Assembly: GCF_000716715.1 (NCBI RefSeq)
Contig: NZ_JNYJ01000029.1
Span: forward strand, 62,001-126,000
DNA length: 64,000 bases
DNA from: Dactylosporangium aurantiacum
Lineage (GTDB): Bacteria; Actinomycetota; Actinomycetes; Mycobacteriales; Micromonosporaceae
Direction: 5' to 3'
Shown: positions 20,770-29,682 of the stretch, piece after piece
How positions within the stretch are numbered: the stretch's first letter is position 1
Layout of the letters: every line of letters begins with the position of its first letter
Translations under genes and position numbers: made by a program
Notes under the pieces: generated by a model
Database searches by the model: none
Told to the model about the DNA's origin: nothing
The model's input: the letters and a program-made list of their open reading frames with translations, nothing else

Positions 20770-21246
20770 ATGCGTGTGGGGATGATGACCTTGCGCAACA
20801 CCGTCATCGCGTTTTTCTTGATTCTGGCCGCGATCGTGGTCACCAAGACCGGGACCGGCGACACTCCACGGACCACCTCGGGCGGTGGCAGCGGCAGCGG
20901 CGGGCGCGTCGTGTGTTCGGTCTCACCGCAGCGGCCGGCGGAGAAGGACGGCAGGATCGTCGCCGCCACCCAGTTCCGCTGCGACTCCCCCGGCCCCGAC
21001 GGCCTCACCGTCACCGTCCACCTGCAGCGCAGCGACGGCGGCGGATGGACGACGGTGGCGAAGGACACCTTCGTCAGCAACTCCGTCAACACGACCCGCG
21101 AGAAGTCCGCGGAGTCGCGGACCAGGCGGGTCAGCGCCGCCTGCGCCGGCGGCACGTTCCGCACCCTGGTCGAGGCGTCGGTGTACGACGACAAGCGCAG
21201 CACCCCGCTGTCGAAGGTCAGCGGCGAGCGCAGGAACCCCTGCTAG
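20770..21246 (+). CDS. Small secreted or membrane-anchored protein, unknown
   Basis: This 158-residue protein has an N-terminal hydrophobic segment (about residues 9-25), a Gly/Ser-rich linker (SGGGSGSGG) and a domain of about 110 residues with four cysteines that could pair. I do not recognise a family. ATG 20770 is used; ATGs at 20782 and 20785 are alternatives. It lies on the opposite strand between the two Atp accessory genes and overlaps the 3' end of the AtpI-like gene by four bases. Confidence 0.65.
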   Translation: MRVGMMTLRNTVIAFFLILAAIVVTKTGTGDTPRTTSGGGSGSGGRVVCSVSPQRPAEKDGRIVAATQFRCDSPGPDGLTVTVHLQRSDGGGWTTVAKDTFVSNSVNTTREKSAESRTRRVSAACAGGTFRTLVEASVYDDKRSTPLSKVSGERRNPC

Positions 21247-21641
21247 GAGGGCTCGATCTCCACGTACGGGATCTTCGCCCGCCACACCCAGACGGCCTGC
21301 GCGGCGACCCACACCAGGGTCCCGGCGATCACCAGCGCGCCCAGCCAGGGCAGGCCGGCCCACTCGGTGCCGGCCACGAGCCACATGACCACGCCGATGA
21401 CCGCGAACTTCAGGATGTACGTGCCGAGCGCCACCGGCATCAGCAGGTGCCTGGCCCGCAGGTCGGTGACGGCGATGACCAGGCTCGACAGCGTGTAGCT
21501 CACGGCGACCAGGCCGACGCCGGCGAGCGCGCCGAGCGCGCCGGTGGCGCCGTCACGCCACCCGGCCAGCGGCGCGGCGACCACCAGCAGGATGCCCATC
21601 GCGAGCAACGCGGTGCGCAGGTGCTGCAGTCGCTTCTTCAC
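21243..21641 (-). CDS. atpI: AtpI-like ATP synthase accessory membrane protein
   Basis: This 132-residue protein has four hydrophobic segments (about 12-28, 34-56, 68-90 and 96-118), in the pattern of actinobacterial ATP synthase protein I. Its position just ahead of the atp genes supports this. The stop codon of glyA overlaps its start by four bases, so it is probably translated with glyA. A plus-strand gene now separates it from atpZ and atpB. Confidence 0.8.
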   Translation of the reverse strand: MKKRLQHLRTALLAMGILLVVAAPLAGWRDGATGALGALAGVGLVAVSYTLSSLVIAVTDLRARHLLMPVALGTYILKFAVIGVVMWLVAGTEWAGLPWLGALVIAGTLVWVAAQAVWVWRAKIPYVEIEPS

Positions 21642-22888
21642 AATGGAGCAGGATACGCCGGGAACCGCGCGACCAGGTCGCTCACCCGGTCGCGCACCGG
21701 CTCGCCGCGCACGGCCGCGCCGATCAGCTCGGCGATCCGCGCCATCTCCGCCTCGCCCATCCCCTGCGTCGTCACCGACGGCGTGCCGACCCGTACACCC
21801 GACGCGGTCATCGGCTTCTCCGGGTCGTACGGGATGGCGTTCTTGTTGAGCGTGATCCCGGCGGCGTCGCAGCGCTCCTCCGCCTCACGGCCGGTGATCC
21901 GCAGCCCCCGCAGGTCGATCAGCGCGAGATGGGTGTCGGTGCCGCCGGACACCGGGCGCATCCCCTGCTCCTGCAGCCCGGCCGCCAGCGCCCGGGCGTT
22001 GCGCACGACCTGACCGGCATAGTCGGCGAACGCCGGCTGTGCCGCCTCGTGCAACGCGACCGCCTTCGCCGCGACCGCGTGCATCAGCGGGCCGCCCTGC
22101 GTGAAGGGGAACACCGCCTTGTCGATGCGCTGCGCGAGGCTCTCCCGGCACAGCAGCATCCCGCCCCGCGGGCCGCGCAGCACCTTGTGGGTCGTGCAGC
22201 TCACCACGTCGGCGTGCGGCACCGGCGACGGGATCGCCCGCCCGGCGACCAGGCCGATGAAGTGCGCCGCGTCGACCATCAGGTAGGCGCCGACCTCGTC
22301 GGCGATCGCGCGGAACCTGGCGAAGTCGATCAGCCGCGGGTACGCCGTGGCCCCGCAGATGATCATCGCCGGCCGGTGCGTGAGGGCCAGCTCGCGCACC
22401 CCGTCGTAGTCGATCAGCTCATCGTCGCGGCGCACCGGGTAGCCGACGGTGTTGAACCACTTCCCCGAGAAGTTGACCTTGCTGCCGTGGGTCAGGTGCC
22501 CGCCGTGCGGCAGCTCCATCGCCAGAACCGTGTCGCCCGGCATGAGCAGCGCCGCGTACGCCGCGAGGTTCGCGCTCGCGCCGCTGTGCGGCTGCACGTT
22601 GGCATGCTCGGCGCCGAACAGCGCCTTGGCCCGCTCGATCGCCAGCTCCTCGGCCCGGTCGACGGCGGCGCAGCCACCGTAGTATCGCCGGCCCGGGTAC
22701 CCCTCGGCGTACTTGTTCGTCAGCGTCGAGCCGAGCGCGGCGAGCACCGCCGGGGACGTGAAGTTCTCGCTCGCGATGAGCTGCAGCCCGCCGCGCAGGC
22801 GCTCCAGCTCGTCGAGGACGACGTCGGCGATCTGCGGGTCCGTCTCGCGGAGCGCGTCGAAGTCCGGCCCCCAGTACGTATCGCCCAT
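21638..22888 (-). CDS. glyA: Serine hydroxymethyltransferase
   Basis: This 416-residue protein interconverts serine and glycine with tetrahydrofolate. It shows the substrate-binding ASENFTS, the [15 protein letters not shown] segment, and the PLP lysine Lys235 in [13 protein letters not shown]. Some usually conserved positions differ ([12 protein letters not shown] instead of DMAHFAGLVA), so it is a slightly divergent SHMT. It is the first gene of a pair with atpI and diverges from the SDR gene with 43 bases between starts. Confidence 0.94.
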   Translation of the reverse strand: MGDTYWGPDFDALRETDPQIADVVLDELERLRGGLQLIASENFTSPAVLAALGSTLTNKYAEGYPGRRYYGGCAAVDRAEELAIERAKALFGAEHANVQPHSGASANLAAYAALLMPGDTVLAMELPHGGHLTHGSKVNFSGKWFNTVGYPVRRDDELIDYDGVRELALTHRPAMIICGATAYPRLIDFARFRAIADEVGAYLMVDAAHFIGLVAGRAIPSPVPHADVVSCTTHKVLRGPRGGMLLCRESLAQRIDKAVFPFTQGGPLMHAVAAKAVALHEAAQPAFADYAGQVVRNARALAAGLQEQGMRPVSGGTDTHLALIDLRGLRITGREAEERCDAAGITLNKNAIPYDPEKPMTASGVRVGTPSVTTQGMGEAEMARIAELIGAAVRGEPVRDRVSDLVARFPAYPAPL

Positions 22889-22931
22889 GAAACGAGTCTA
22901 GGGCGCATCAACGCAGGGTAAGCATGAAGTC

Positions 22932-24416
22932 ATGCGATGCCTGGTGACCGGTGCGACCGGATACGTCGGCGGGCGGCTGGTGCCCCGGCTGCTCGCCGCG
23001 GGCCACGAGGTCCGGTGCCTGACCCGTGACCCGCGCCGGCTGCGCGACGTGCCGTGGGCGGACCGGGTCGAGATCGCCACCGGCGACGTCGCCCGCGACG
23101 AGGGCCTGGCCGACGCGGTGCGCGGCGTCGACGTCGTCTACTACCTGGTCCACGCGCTCGGGCAGGCGTCCTTCGAGGACGTCGACCGGCTCAGCGCCCT
23201 CAACCTCGCCGTCGCCGCGCTCGACGCCGGGGTGGGGCGCATCGTGTACCTCGGCGGGCCCGACCCGGACGAACGCGCCTCGGCGCACCTGCGCTCCCGC
23301 GGCGAGGTCGGCGACATCTTCCTGCGCAGCGGCGTGCCGACCGTGGTGCTGCGGGCCGCCGTCATCATCGGCTCCGGCTCCGCGTCGTTCGAGATGCTGC
23401 GGTACCTCACCGAACGGCTGCCCGTCATGGTCACCCCCCGCTGGGTCCGCAACCGTCTCCAGCCGATCGCGATCCGCGACGTCCTGCGCTACCTCGTCGC
23501 CGCCGCCACCGTCTTCCCCGTCCAGCTCAACCGGGCCTTCGACATCGGCGGACCCGACGTGCTCACGTACGCCGACATGATGCACCGCTACGCCCGCGTC
23601 GCCGGCCTGCGCCGGCGGATCCTGCTGCCCGTACGGCCGCTGACGCCATGGCTGTCGTCGCACTGGGTCGGCCTGGTCACGCCGGTGCCGAACGGCATCG
23701 CCCGCCCGCTCGTCGGCAGCCTCATCCACGAGGCCGTCTGCCACGAGCACGACATCGCCCGCTACGTGCCCGACCCGCACGACGGCCTCACCGGCTTCGA
23801 CCTCGCCGTGCGGCTCGCCCTGCGCAAGATCCGCGACGCCGACGTGGAGACCCGCTGGGCCAACGCGGCCCTGCCCGGCGCGCCCAGCGACCCCCTGCCG
23901 ACGGACCCCGCGTGGTCCGGCGGTTCGGTGTACTGCGACGAACGCCGCCGTCCCGTCGCCGCCCCACCCGCCCAGCTCTGGCGGGTCATCGAGGCGATCG
24001 GCGGCCAGAACGGCTGGCACTCCTTCCCCCTCGCCTGGTCCGTGCGCGGCTGGCTGGACCGCCTGGCCGGCGGCGTGGGCCTGCGCCGCGGCCGCCGCGA
24101 CCCGCAGCGCCTCCACGTCGGCGAGGCGCTGGACTTCTGGCGGGTCGAGGAGATCGAGCCGGGCTCGCTGCTGCGCCTGCGCGCCGAGATGAAGCTGCCC
24201 GGCCTCGCCTGGCTGGAGATGCGGGCCACCGTCGACGCCCACGGCCGCACCGTGTACGAGCAGCGCGCCGTCTTCCTCCCGCGCGGCCTGGCCGGCCACG
24301 TGTACTGGCTGGCCGTGGCCCCGTTCCACGCGTTCGTCTTCGGGGGGATGGCCCGCAACATCGCCCGCTCCGCGGAACGCATGCCGGCGCTGTCCCCGGA
24401 GACGGTCAGCGGCTAG
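22932..24416 (+). CDS. NAD(P)-binding epimerase-like protein with DUF2867 domain
   Basis: This 494-residue fusion has residues 1 to about 300 as an extended-SDR/NmrA-like Rossmann domain (GATGYVGGRLVPRLL at the N-terminus, with a YYLVHAL segment). Residues from about 330 to 485 match DUF2867 (QLWRVIEAIGGQNGW, GEALDFWRVEEIEPG, LRLRAEMKLPGLAWLE). The fused form is common in actinobacteria; the substrate is unknown. It is a single plus-strand gene in a minus-strand housekeeping block. Confidence 0.88.
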   Translation: MRCLVTGATGYVGGRLVPRLLAAGHEVRCLTRDPRRLRDVPWADRVEIATGDVARDEGLADAVRGVDVVYYLVHALGQASFEDVDRLSALNLAVAALDAGVGRIVYLGGPDPDERASAHLRSRGEVGDIFLRSGVPTVVLRAAVIIGSGSASFEMLRYLTERLPVMVTPRWVRNRLQPIAIRDVLRYLVAAATVFPVQLNRAFDIGGPDVLTYADMMHRYARVAGLRRRILLPVRPLTPWLSSHWVGLVTPVPNGIARPLVGSLIHEAVCHEHDIARYVPDPHDGLTGFDLAVRLALRKIRDADVETRWANAALPGAPSDPLPTDPAWSGGSVYCDERRRPVAAPPAQLWRVIEAIGGQNGWHSFPLAWSVRGWLDRLAGGVGLRRGRRDPQRLHVGEALDFWRVEEIEPGSLLRLRAEMKLPGLAWLEMRATVDAHGRTVYEQRAVFLPRGLAGHVYWLAVAPFHAFVFGGMARNIARSAERMPALSPETVSG

Positions 24417-24804
24417 GTCACCACCTGCAGTCCACCGCTGCCGCTGCCTGGCGGAGGGCCGGCCGCCACCCGCTCGCGACGGACGAGGGTGCCGCGAGAC
24501 GTGCGGCTGGCAAGATGGCTGCTGCACACGGCCGGCTGGTAGGCCGGACAACTGGCGAACCGCTGCGGGCGACCACCGCTGGTGGCCCGCGCGGCCTGTT
24601 CGAGGTGTCTCCACCGCCGACGGTCAACCACCACGGCGTGTCGCTCATGCCACCCCGGCAGCGTCACCGTCGGTGATGACTCCGGATGGCGGTTAGGTGG
24701 CATGAGCTACCGTGCTAGTGAGACGGAACGGCGGCACCGGTCAACGGCCGAATCGGTCAACGGCCGGGCAGGTCCAGGGCCGGGCAGGTCAACGGCCGGA
24801 CCGG
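24417..24804. other. Intergenic interval, no gene seen
   Basis: Between the SDR gene and the convergent phosphatase gene I see no recognisable coding sequence. Short open frames on both strands have no family features. The last 65 bases are part of the 16-base tandem array. Confidence 0.6.
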
Positions 24805-24828
24805 TCAACGGCCGGACCGGTCAACGCC
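24739..24828 (+). repeat. 16-base tandem repeat at the phosphatase 3' end
   Basis: GGTCAACGGCCGNNNN is repeated about 5.5 times with few changes. The last units lie inside the phosphatase coding sequence and include its stop codon, so the array appears to have grown out of the gene's 3' end, like the array after the ABC permease. Confidence 0.85.
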
Positions 24829-25425
24829 GAGCAGGGCGGCGCCCAAGGGTCTGGTGAGCGCCTGGATCTGGTCGGCGACGACACCGAACACGTCGTCGGG
24901 ACGCCCCCACGGGTCGGCGAGGTCGTCCTCGTCGCGCGCCTCGTCGCCCGCGTCGGCGCGCGCCTTGTCGACCAGGTCGACCAGCGCGACCCCGCGCGCG
25001 TACACCGAGTCGGCGTCGCGACCCGCCGGCGGCAGCCCGGCGGTCACCGTCCGCAGCAGGCGGGCGAACTGCCCCCAGACGAACGTCCTGGCCGCCGCAT
25101 CGGGGCGCAGCGACACGACGAAGTCGACCTGTTCGGCGGTCGCGGTCAGCACCAGATCCGACGCGTCGACGTGCTCGCCCAGCAGCTTGCGGGCACGGAA
25201 GCCGGCCGTGTCGCCGCCGCGGGCGAGCACCTGGCGGGCGGCCTGCGGGTCCATCGGCTCGCCCGCGTGCCAGCCGCCGGTGCCGGCGCCGTGGACGTAG
25301 ACCAGGTCGGGCTCTGCGCCCAGGGCCACGAGGTCGGCGACGAGCAGCCGCTCGGCCATCGGCGAGCGGCAGATGTTGCCCATGCAGACGCACAGGATGC
25401 TGAAGGGTGCCATGCCATTCGTCAT
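24805..25425 (-). CDS. Low-molecular-weight protein tyrosine phosphatase
   Basis: This 206-residue protein has the Cys(X)5Arg loop CMGNICRS (Cys14, Arg20) at the N-terminus and a DPWGRPDD segment that supplies the general-acid Asp near residue 170. It is longer than the classical 150-residue enzyme because of a C-terminal extension that runs into a repeat array. In actinobacteria an LMW-PTP often sits next to the prmC/tsaC genes, as here. ATG 25425 is chosen; ATG 25413 is possible. The natural substrate is unknown. Confidence 0.9.
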   Translation of the reverse strand: MTNGMAPFSILCVCMGNICRSPMAERLLVADLVALGAEPDLVYVHGAGTGGWHAGEPMDPQAARQVLARGGDTAGFRARKLLGEHVDASDLVLTATAEQVDFVVSLRPDAAARTFVWGQFARLLRTVTAGLPPAGRDADSVYARGVALVDLVDKARADAGDEARDEDDLADPWGRPDDVFGVVADQIQALTRPLGAALLGVDRSGR

Positions 25426-25580
25426 CAGAACCCCCGGGGTCGGTTGCCATCACGAGGCCTCGTCAGTCATCGAGGCCCCTCACACATCGAAGCCGCGGGC
25501 GGACGTGAGCCCACGGCGAGCCTGCCACCACGGGCCTGAACTGCCACAACTGGCCCGGACAGCCACCCAGCGGCCTGGCC

Positions 25581-25710
25581 AGCCACCGCGGCCAGCCACC
25601 GCGGCCAGCCACCGCGGCCAGCCACCGCGGCCAGCCACCGCGGCCAGCCACCGCGACCAGCCACCGCGACCAGCCACCGCGACCAGCCACCGCGACCAGC
25701 CACCGCGACC
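25581..25710 (+). repeat. 13-base tandem repeat array
   Basis: AGCCACCGCGGCC is repeated ten times without spacers. The first half has GGCC and the second half GACC at the unit end, so at least two expansion events are visible. The 13-base period is not a multiple of three, which argues against a coding role. Confidence 0.92.
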
Positions 25711-26011
25711 AGGGCCAGCACGCGACCAGCCACCGCGACCAAGGCCAGCACGCGACCGCAGCCGTCCACAGCGACCGTCGCCCACAGCCGCGAGCTTGCC
25801 GCCCGCCGTCAGGCCGACCGGGTCCCTGCACAAAGCCGTCGGTGCCTGCGCAAAGCCTCAGCTCCTGCCAAACCGCCAGGTCCCGCCTCACCGTCAGCGC
25901 CGCGAAGCGTCAACGTCCGAGACTGTCAGCGCGCGAATCTTCGGTGCTCGCGAAAGCCGGCGTCGCTCGCCGAGCCGCCGCCCCGAAAGCCGCGCACCAA
26001 ACGCCGCAGAC

Positions 26012-26110
26012 GACAAGGCCCCGCACGACAAGGCCCCGCACGACAAGGCCCCGCACGACAAGGCCCCGCACGACAAGGCCCCGCACGACAAGGCCCCGCA
26101 CGACAAGGCC
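26012..26110 (+). repeat. 15-base tandem repeat array
   Basis: GACAAGGCCCCGCAC is repeated six times perfectly and followed by a partial seventh copy. It lies about 30 bases downstream of the tsaC stop codon. Near-perfect identity implies a recent and probably variable array. Confidence 0.95.
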
Positions 26111-26137
26111 GACCGTGAGAGGCCGCTCGTCGCCCAG

Positions 26138-26776
26138 TCAGTCGTCGAGACCGATCAGCGTCGGCACGACCTCGCGCAGCTTCTCGATCGGGATCGCGCC
26201 GGCGCGCAGTACCCGGTGCTCGCTGTTGGTCACCGAGATGATCGTGCTGGCGACCGGCTCCGGGCACGGGCCGCCCTCCAGGTAGACGCTGACCGCGTAG
26301 CCGAGCTGGTCGCGGGCCTCGGCGGCCGTCTCCGCGGCCGGCTGGCCCTGCTTGTTGGCCGACGACACCGCCATCGGGCCGGTCTCGCGGAGCACCTCGA
26401 GGGCGATCGGGTGCAGCGGCATGCGCACCGCGACCGTGCCGTCGCCGCCGCCCAGGTCCCACTGCAGGCTCGGGGCGTGCTCCACGACGATCGTGAGCGC
26501 GCCCGGCCAGAACGCGTCGACGAGGTCGCGGGCCGCCTGTGGCAGGCCGAAGACCAGGCCGTCGAGGGTGTGCCGGGAGCCGACCAGGACGGGCACCGGC
26601 GCGGTGCTGCCCTTGGCGTTGTTGAGCGCGGTGACCGACCAGGACTTGAACGCGTCGGCGCCGATGCCGTAGACCGTGTCGGTCGGCAGGACGACCAGGT
26701 CGCCGCGGCCCACCGCCTCGATCGCGGCGGCGATCCCGCGATCGCGCTCGGCAAGCTGGCTGCAGTCGTAGAGCAT
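26138..26776 (-). CDS. L-threonylcarbamoyladenylate synthase (Sua5/YciO/TsaC family)
   Basis: The protein has 212 residues from ATG 26776 (a GTG one codon earlier is possible). It has the family signatures VVLPTDTVYGIGADAF, PVPVLVGSRHTL and MAVSSANKQGQPA. It makes threonylcarbamoyl-AMP from Thr, bicarbonate and ATP, the first step of tRNA t6A37 synthesis. It starts seven bases after the prmC stop, so the two share a transcript. Confidence 0.93.
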   Translation of the reverse strand: MLYDCSQLAERDRGIAAAIEAVGRGDLVVLPTDTVYGIGADAFKSWSVTALNNAKGSTAPVPVLVGSRHTLDGLVFGLPQAARDLVDAFWPGALTIVVEHAPSLQWDLGGGDGTVAVRMPLHPIALEVLRETGPMAVSSANKQGQPAAETAAEARDQLGYAVSVYLEGGPCPEPVASTIISVTNSEHRVLRAGAIPIEKLREVVPTLIGLDD

Positions 26777-26783
26777 CACGCGG

Positions 26784-27641
26784 CTAGTCTGCCATTCGCC
26801 GCGCGGTGACGAAGCGCGGGCGCCCGGCCAGATCGCGGTGGTCGGTCACGTCGGTGAAGTGGCCGGTGGCGCGGATCAGGGCGGGCAGCGACTCGCCGTG
26901 GCTGTCGTCGTGCTCGATCCCCAGCCACCCGCCGGGGCGCAGCAGGCCCGCGGCCCTGGCGACGAGGCCCGGCATGAGCGCCAGGCCGTCGGCGCCGGCG
27001 AACACGGCGTCGTGCGGGTCGTGCGCGGCCACCTCGACGTCGACGGGTGCGCCCTCCGGCACGTACGGGGGGTTGCTCACCACCAGGTCGACCGTCCCGT
27101 CCAGCGAACGCAGGGTGGCCGGGTCGGTCACGTCGCCGTCGACCACCCGGACGTCCGGCGCCAGGCGCGCGACGTTGCGCCGCAGCCAGCGCAGCGCGGC
27201 GGGGTCGCGCTCCACGCAGTACACCTCGAGGTCCTCGCGCCACAGGGCGATCGCGATCGCTCCGGATCCGCCGCAGAGATCCACGATCGTTGTCCGCGGC
27301 GCCTGTACCACCGCAGCCGCCCACTCCACGAGCAGCTCCGTCTCGAAGCGTGGGACGAACACGCCCGGGCCGACCGCGATCTCGTGGCCGTGGAACGGCG
27401 CCGTGCCGGTCAGGTGCTGCAACGGAATCCGCGCCGCGCGCCGGGCGACGAGCGCGTCGAGCTCGGCGCGCTGCCGCGGGTCCGGCGGCGGGGCCGTGAG
27501 CAGGCGTGACCTGGGTACGCCGAGCACGTGGGCGGCGAGCAGCTCCGCGTCGACCCTCGGCGAGGCCACCCCGGCGCCGTCGAGGACACGGGCCGCGGCC
27601 GTGATCACCGTCGAAAGCGTGGGCAACTGGGGTCCGGGCAT
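26784..27641 (-). CDS. prmC: Peptide chain release factor N5-glutamine methyltransferase
   Basis: The protein has 285 residues from ATG 27641. The N-terminal helical domain ends in PFHGHEIAVGPGVFVPRFETE. The SAM domain has VDLCGGSGAIAIAL and the catalytic NPPYVP. It methylates the Gln of the GGQ motif in release factors. The prfA gene lies 2 kb upstream on the same strand, but a GGDEF gene and a small gene now separate them. Confidence 0.95.
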   Translation of the reverse strand: MPGPQLPTLSTVITAAARVLDGAGVASPRVDAELLAAHVLGVPRSRLLTAPPPDPRQRAELDALVARRAARIPLQHLTGTAPFHGHEIAVGPGVFVPRFETELLVEWAAAVVQAPRTTIVDLCGGSGAIAIALWREDLEVYCVERDPAALRWLRRNVARLAPDVRVVDGDVTDPATLRSLDGTVDLVVSNPPYVPEGAPVDVEVAAHDPHDAVFAGADGLALMPGLVARAAGLLRPGGWLGIEHDDSHGESLPALIRATGHFTDVTDHRDLAGRPRFVTARRMAD

Positions 27642-27696
27642 GTCATCTTCGGTGCTGTGCACCCCATAATCATGGGGCGCGCGAAAGGAGGGCCCG

Positions 27697-29235
27697 ATGG
27701 CGGTGGCAGACCGCACGTCGGAGCTGACCCGCGCCCGGCGGCTGATCTTCGACGACCAGCTCGGTGAGGCGATGACGGTCATCGACCGTGTCCTCGCGGG
27801 CGACCAGTCGCCGCACGACCGCGTCGAGGCGTTGACGCTGCGGCTCATCGCGCTGATCAACCTGGGCCGGTCCGACGACTACCCCGCCGCGCTCGACACG
27901 GCGCTGGCCGCCGCCCGTCAGGTGCAGGATCCCGCGCAGTACGGGGAGCTGCAGGCTCTCGCCGCGATCGTCGCCCTGCGCGCCGGCTCCCTCGACCGCT
28001 GCGTGCGTGCCCTGGTGCACGGCTCCCGGGCGCTCGGCGCCGTGGAGCTGACCGACGAGACCACCGCGTGGGGCTGGCACAACCTGGCGATGGCGTATTC
28101 GTACACGGGCTTCCACGAGCACGCGAACGCGGCGATGGAGAAGGCCCGCGAGGTCGCCGCCGAGGTGGGTGTCGAGACCGCCAACACCGACTTCGCCACC
28201 CCGCAGATCCGCCTGCTGCACGCGGTCGAGCTGGACCACCGCGGCGACAGCGAGGGCTGCCAGCGCATCCTGCGCGACGTCGTGATGGACCTGGAGCGCA
28301 AGCACAAGGACAACGACCTCGACAAGCTGCGCCCGATCGCCCGCGGCGCCCTCGGGTATGCGGTGCTGCGCCTGGGCACCCTCGGCATCCAGGGGCTGGT
28401 CACCGACGTCGACCCGTGGCCGCTGCTGGAGTCCGCCGGCATGTCCACCCGCGCCCAGGACCTGCGGACCCTCGGCGCGGTGTGCAAGGCGATCGCCGAG
28501 CGCCGCCCGATCGAGGCCGTCGCCCGGCTGGAGACCGCCCACGTCCGCGACGACTCCCTCGGCGCCGCCGAGCAGCACCGCCTGCGCGCCCTCGCGCACC
28601 TGGGCACGGGTGACTACCGGTCCGCGTATCACGCCGACCGCAACGCCTTCCGGGTCGCCAACCACCAGCCGGACCGGCTGCGTGACCTGTTCGTCGAGGG
28701 GGTCGCCGCGCTCCTGGACCACGAGGACCTGGTCCGGCGGGTCGACTTCCACCGCGGTGAGGCGCAGACGGACCCGCTCACCGGCCTGCCCAACCGCCGG
28801 TACCTGGAGGAGCACGTCACCAAGCTCGTCTCCGCCGGTGGCCACGCCGTCCTCGGCGTCTGCGACCTGGACGGTTTCAAGCAGGTCAACACCCGCCACG
28901 GCCACCTGTCCGGTGACCTCGTCCTGCAGCGCGTCGCCGGCGTGCTCAACCGTGTCATGCGCAAGGGCGACTTCGTGGCCCGCTACGGCGGCGACGAGTT
29001 CGTCGTCGTCCTGCCCACCACGTCGGCCGCCGAGGCCCGCGAGATCCAGCGCCGCATCGTGGCCGCCGTCGCCGCCGAGGACTGGCACGCCCTGGTCCCG
29101 GGCACGCCGGTGGGCGTCACGATCGGCTGGGCCGGCCTGTCGGGCGAGGACTTCCAGACGGTCGCCGAGGCGTTCGAGGCCGCCGACCACGCCATGCTGC
29201 GCGCGAAGACCCCGAGGCCCCGCGCGGCCTCCTGA
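27697..29235 (+). CDS. Cytosolic diguanylate cyclase with TPR-like sensor region
   Basis: The protein has 512 residues from ATG 27697, with a strong AAAGGAGG ribosome site. Residues 1 to about 330 are helical repeats of TPR type with no membrane segment. A GGDEF domain follows (about 340-505). The active site GGDEF at 431-435 is intact, and an RKGD inhibitory I-site lies five residues before it. The enzyme should therefore make c-di-GMP from GTP and be product-inhibited. In mycelial actinomycetes c-di-GMP controls development. The gene interrupts the usual prfA-prmC neighbourhood on the opposite strand. Confidence 0.93.
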   Translation: MAVADRTSELTRARRLIFDDQLGEAMTVIDRVLAGDQSPHDRVEALTLRLIALINLGRSDDYPAALDTALAAARQVQDPAQYGELQALAAIVALRAGSLDRCVRALVHGSRALGAVELTDETTAWGWHNLAMAYSYTGFHEHANAAMEKAREVAAEVGVETANTDFATPQIRLLHAVELDHRGDSEGCQRILRDVVMDLERKHKDNDLDKLRPIARGALGYAVLRLGTLGIQGLVTDVDPWPLLESAGMSTRAQDLRTLGAVCKAIAERRPIEAVARLETAHVRDDSLGAAEQHRLRALAHLGTGDYRSAYHADRNAFRVANHQPDRLRDLFVEGVAALLDHEDLVRRVDFHRGEAQTDPLTGLPNRRYLEEHVTKLVSAGGHAVLGVCDLDGFKQVNTRHGHLSGDLVLQRVAGVLNRVMRKGDFVARYGGDEFVVVLPTTSAAEAREIQRRIVAAVAAEDWHALVPGTPVGVTIGWAGLSGEDFQTVAEAFEAADHAMLRAKTPRPRAAS

Positions 29236-29290
29236 CGGCGCACGACGCCGCGGCGCGGCGGACCGCTGTCCGACCGTGGCGCAGCGAAAA

Positions 29291-29326
29291 GGGTGAACGA
29301 CGTGGTCGGGACCACCGCGTTCACCC
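29291..29326. terminator. Hairpin downstream of the GGDEF gene
   Basis: GGGTGAACG pairs with CGTTCACCC, and an inner GTGGTC/GACCAC pair extends the stem. It lies between convergent genes (GGDEF gene and the small gene at 29347) and can act in both directions. Confidence 0.75.
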
Positions 29327-29346
29327 TCGAGCGGGGAAAGGGACGT

Positions 29347-29553
29347 TCAGCGCACGGAGTGCAGGATGCGGGCGTTCTCCTCGCGGATGCGGGCGCGCTC
29401 CTGGTCGGCGCAGACCGCCGCCCACGCGTTGGCCTTCGCGGTGGGGACGCGATCGGCGCCCAGCATCGACAGTCCGACCTTGTAGATCAGGTCGGCGGCC
29501 GTGCCGACCACGACTCGAGGAGCTGCGGACAGGTCGACGGGCGACGATGGCAT
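29347..29553 (-). CDS. Small conserved-looking protein, unknown function
   Basis: The protein has 68 residues from ATG 29553, preceded by a good GGAGGGA ribosome site; an upstream start at 29592 lacks one. The N-terminal half contains a LIYKVGLSMLGADRV segment. The C-terminal half is a charged helix (CADQERARIREENARIL). It is soluble and I recognise no family. It is probably real because of the ribosome site and codon bias. Confidence 0.6.
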   Translation of the reverse strand: MPSSPVDLSAAPRVVVGTAADLIYKVGLSMLGADRVPTAKANAWAAVCADQERARIREENARILHSVR

Positions 29554-29682
29554 GGCGTCCCTCCGGTTGATCGGGTCGGCAGCGGTGATCACGATCGGTA
29601 AGCTCGTTCGGGTCGAAACGCTACCTGAATCCAGCTTGCCGGTGCATCGTTTCCGCTATGTGACGTCTGCGTTAGACCCGCG

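Larger units (their letters stand above)
25426..26137. other. Repeat-rich interval, no gene seen
   Basis: This 712-base gap between tsaC and the phosphatase gene contains two unrelated tandem arrays (25581-25710 and 26012-26110) and G/C-rich filler with direct repeats of ACCGCGACC and CAGCACGCGACC. Long open frames cross it only because the sequence is repetitive and GC-rich. I see no protein family. Confidence 0.7.

Noticed and set aside
25581..26110. Possible CRISPR array
   Set aside because: Units of 13 and 15 bases follow each other with no spacers and no cas genes nearby. These are simple tandem repeats.
25373..26809. Long plus-strand frame containing Asp-Lys-Ala-Pro-His repeats
   Set aside because: It is open because of two tandem arrays, one with a 13-base period that would shift frame with each copy change. 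It overlaps the phosphatase start and the whole tsaC gene on the other strand.
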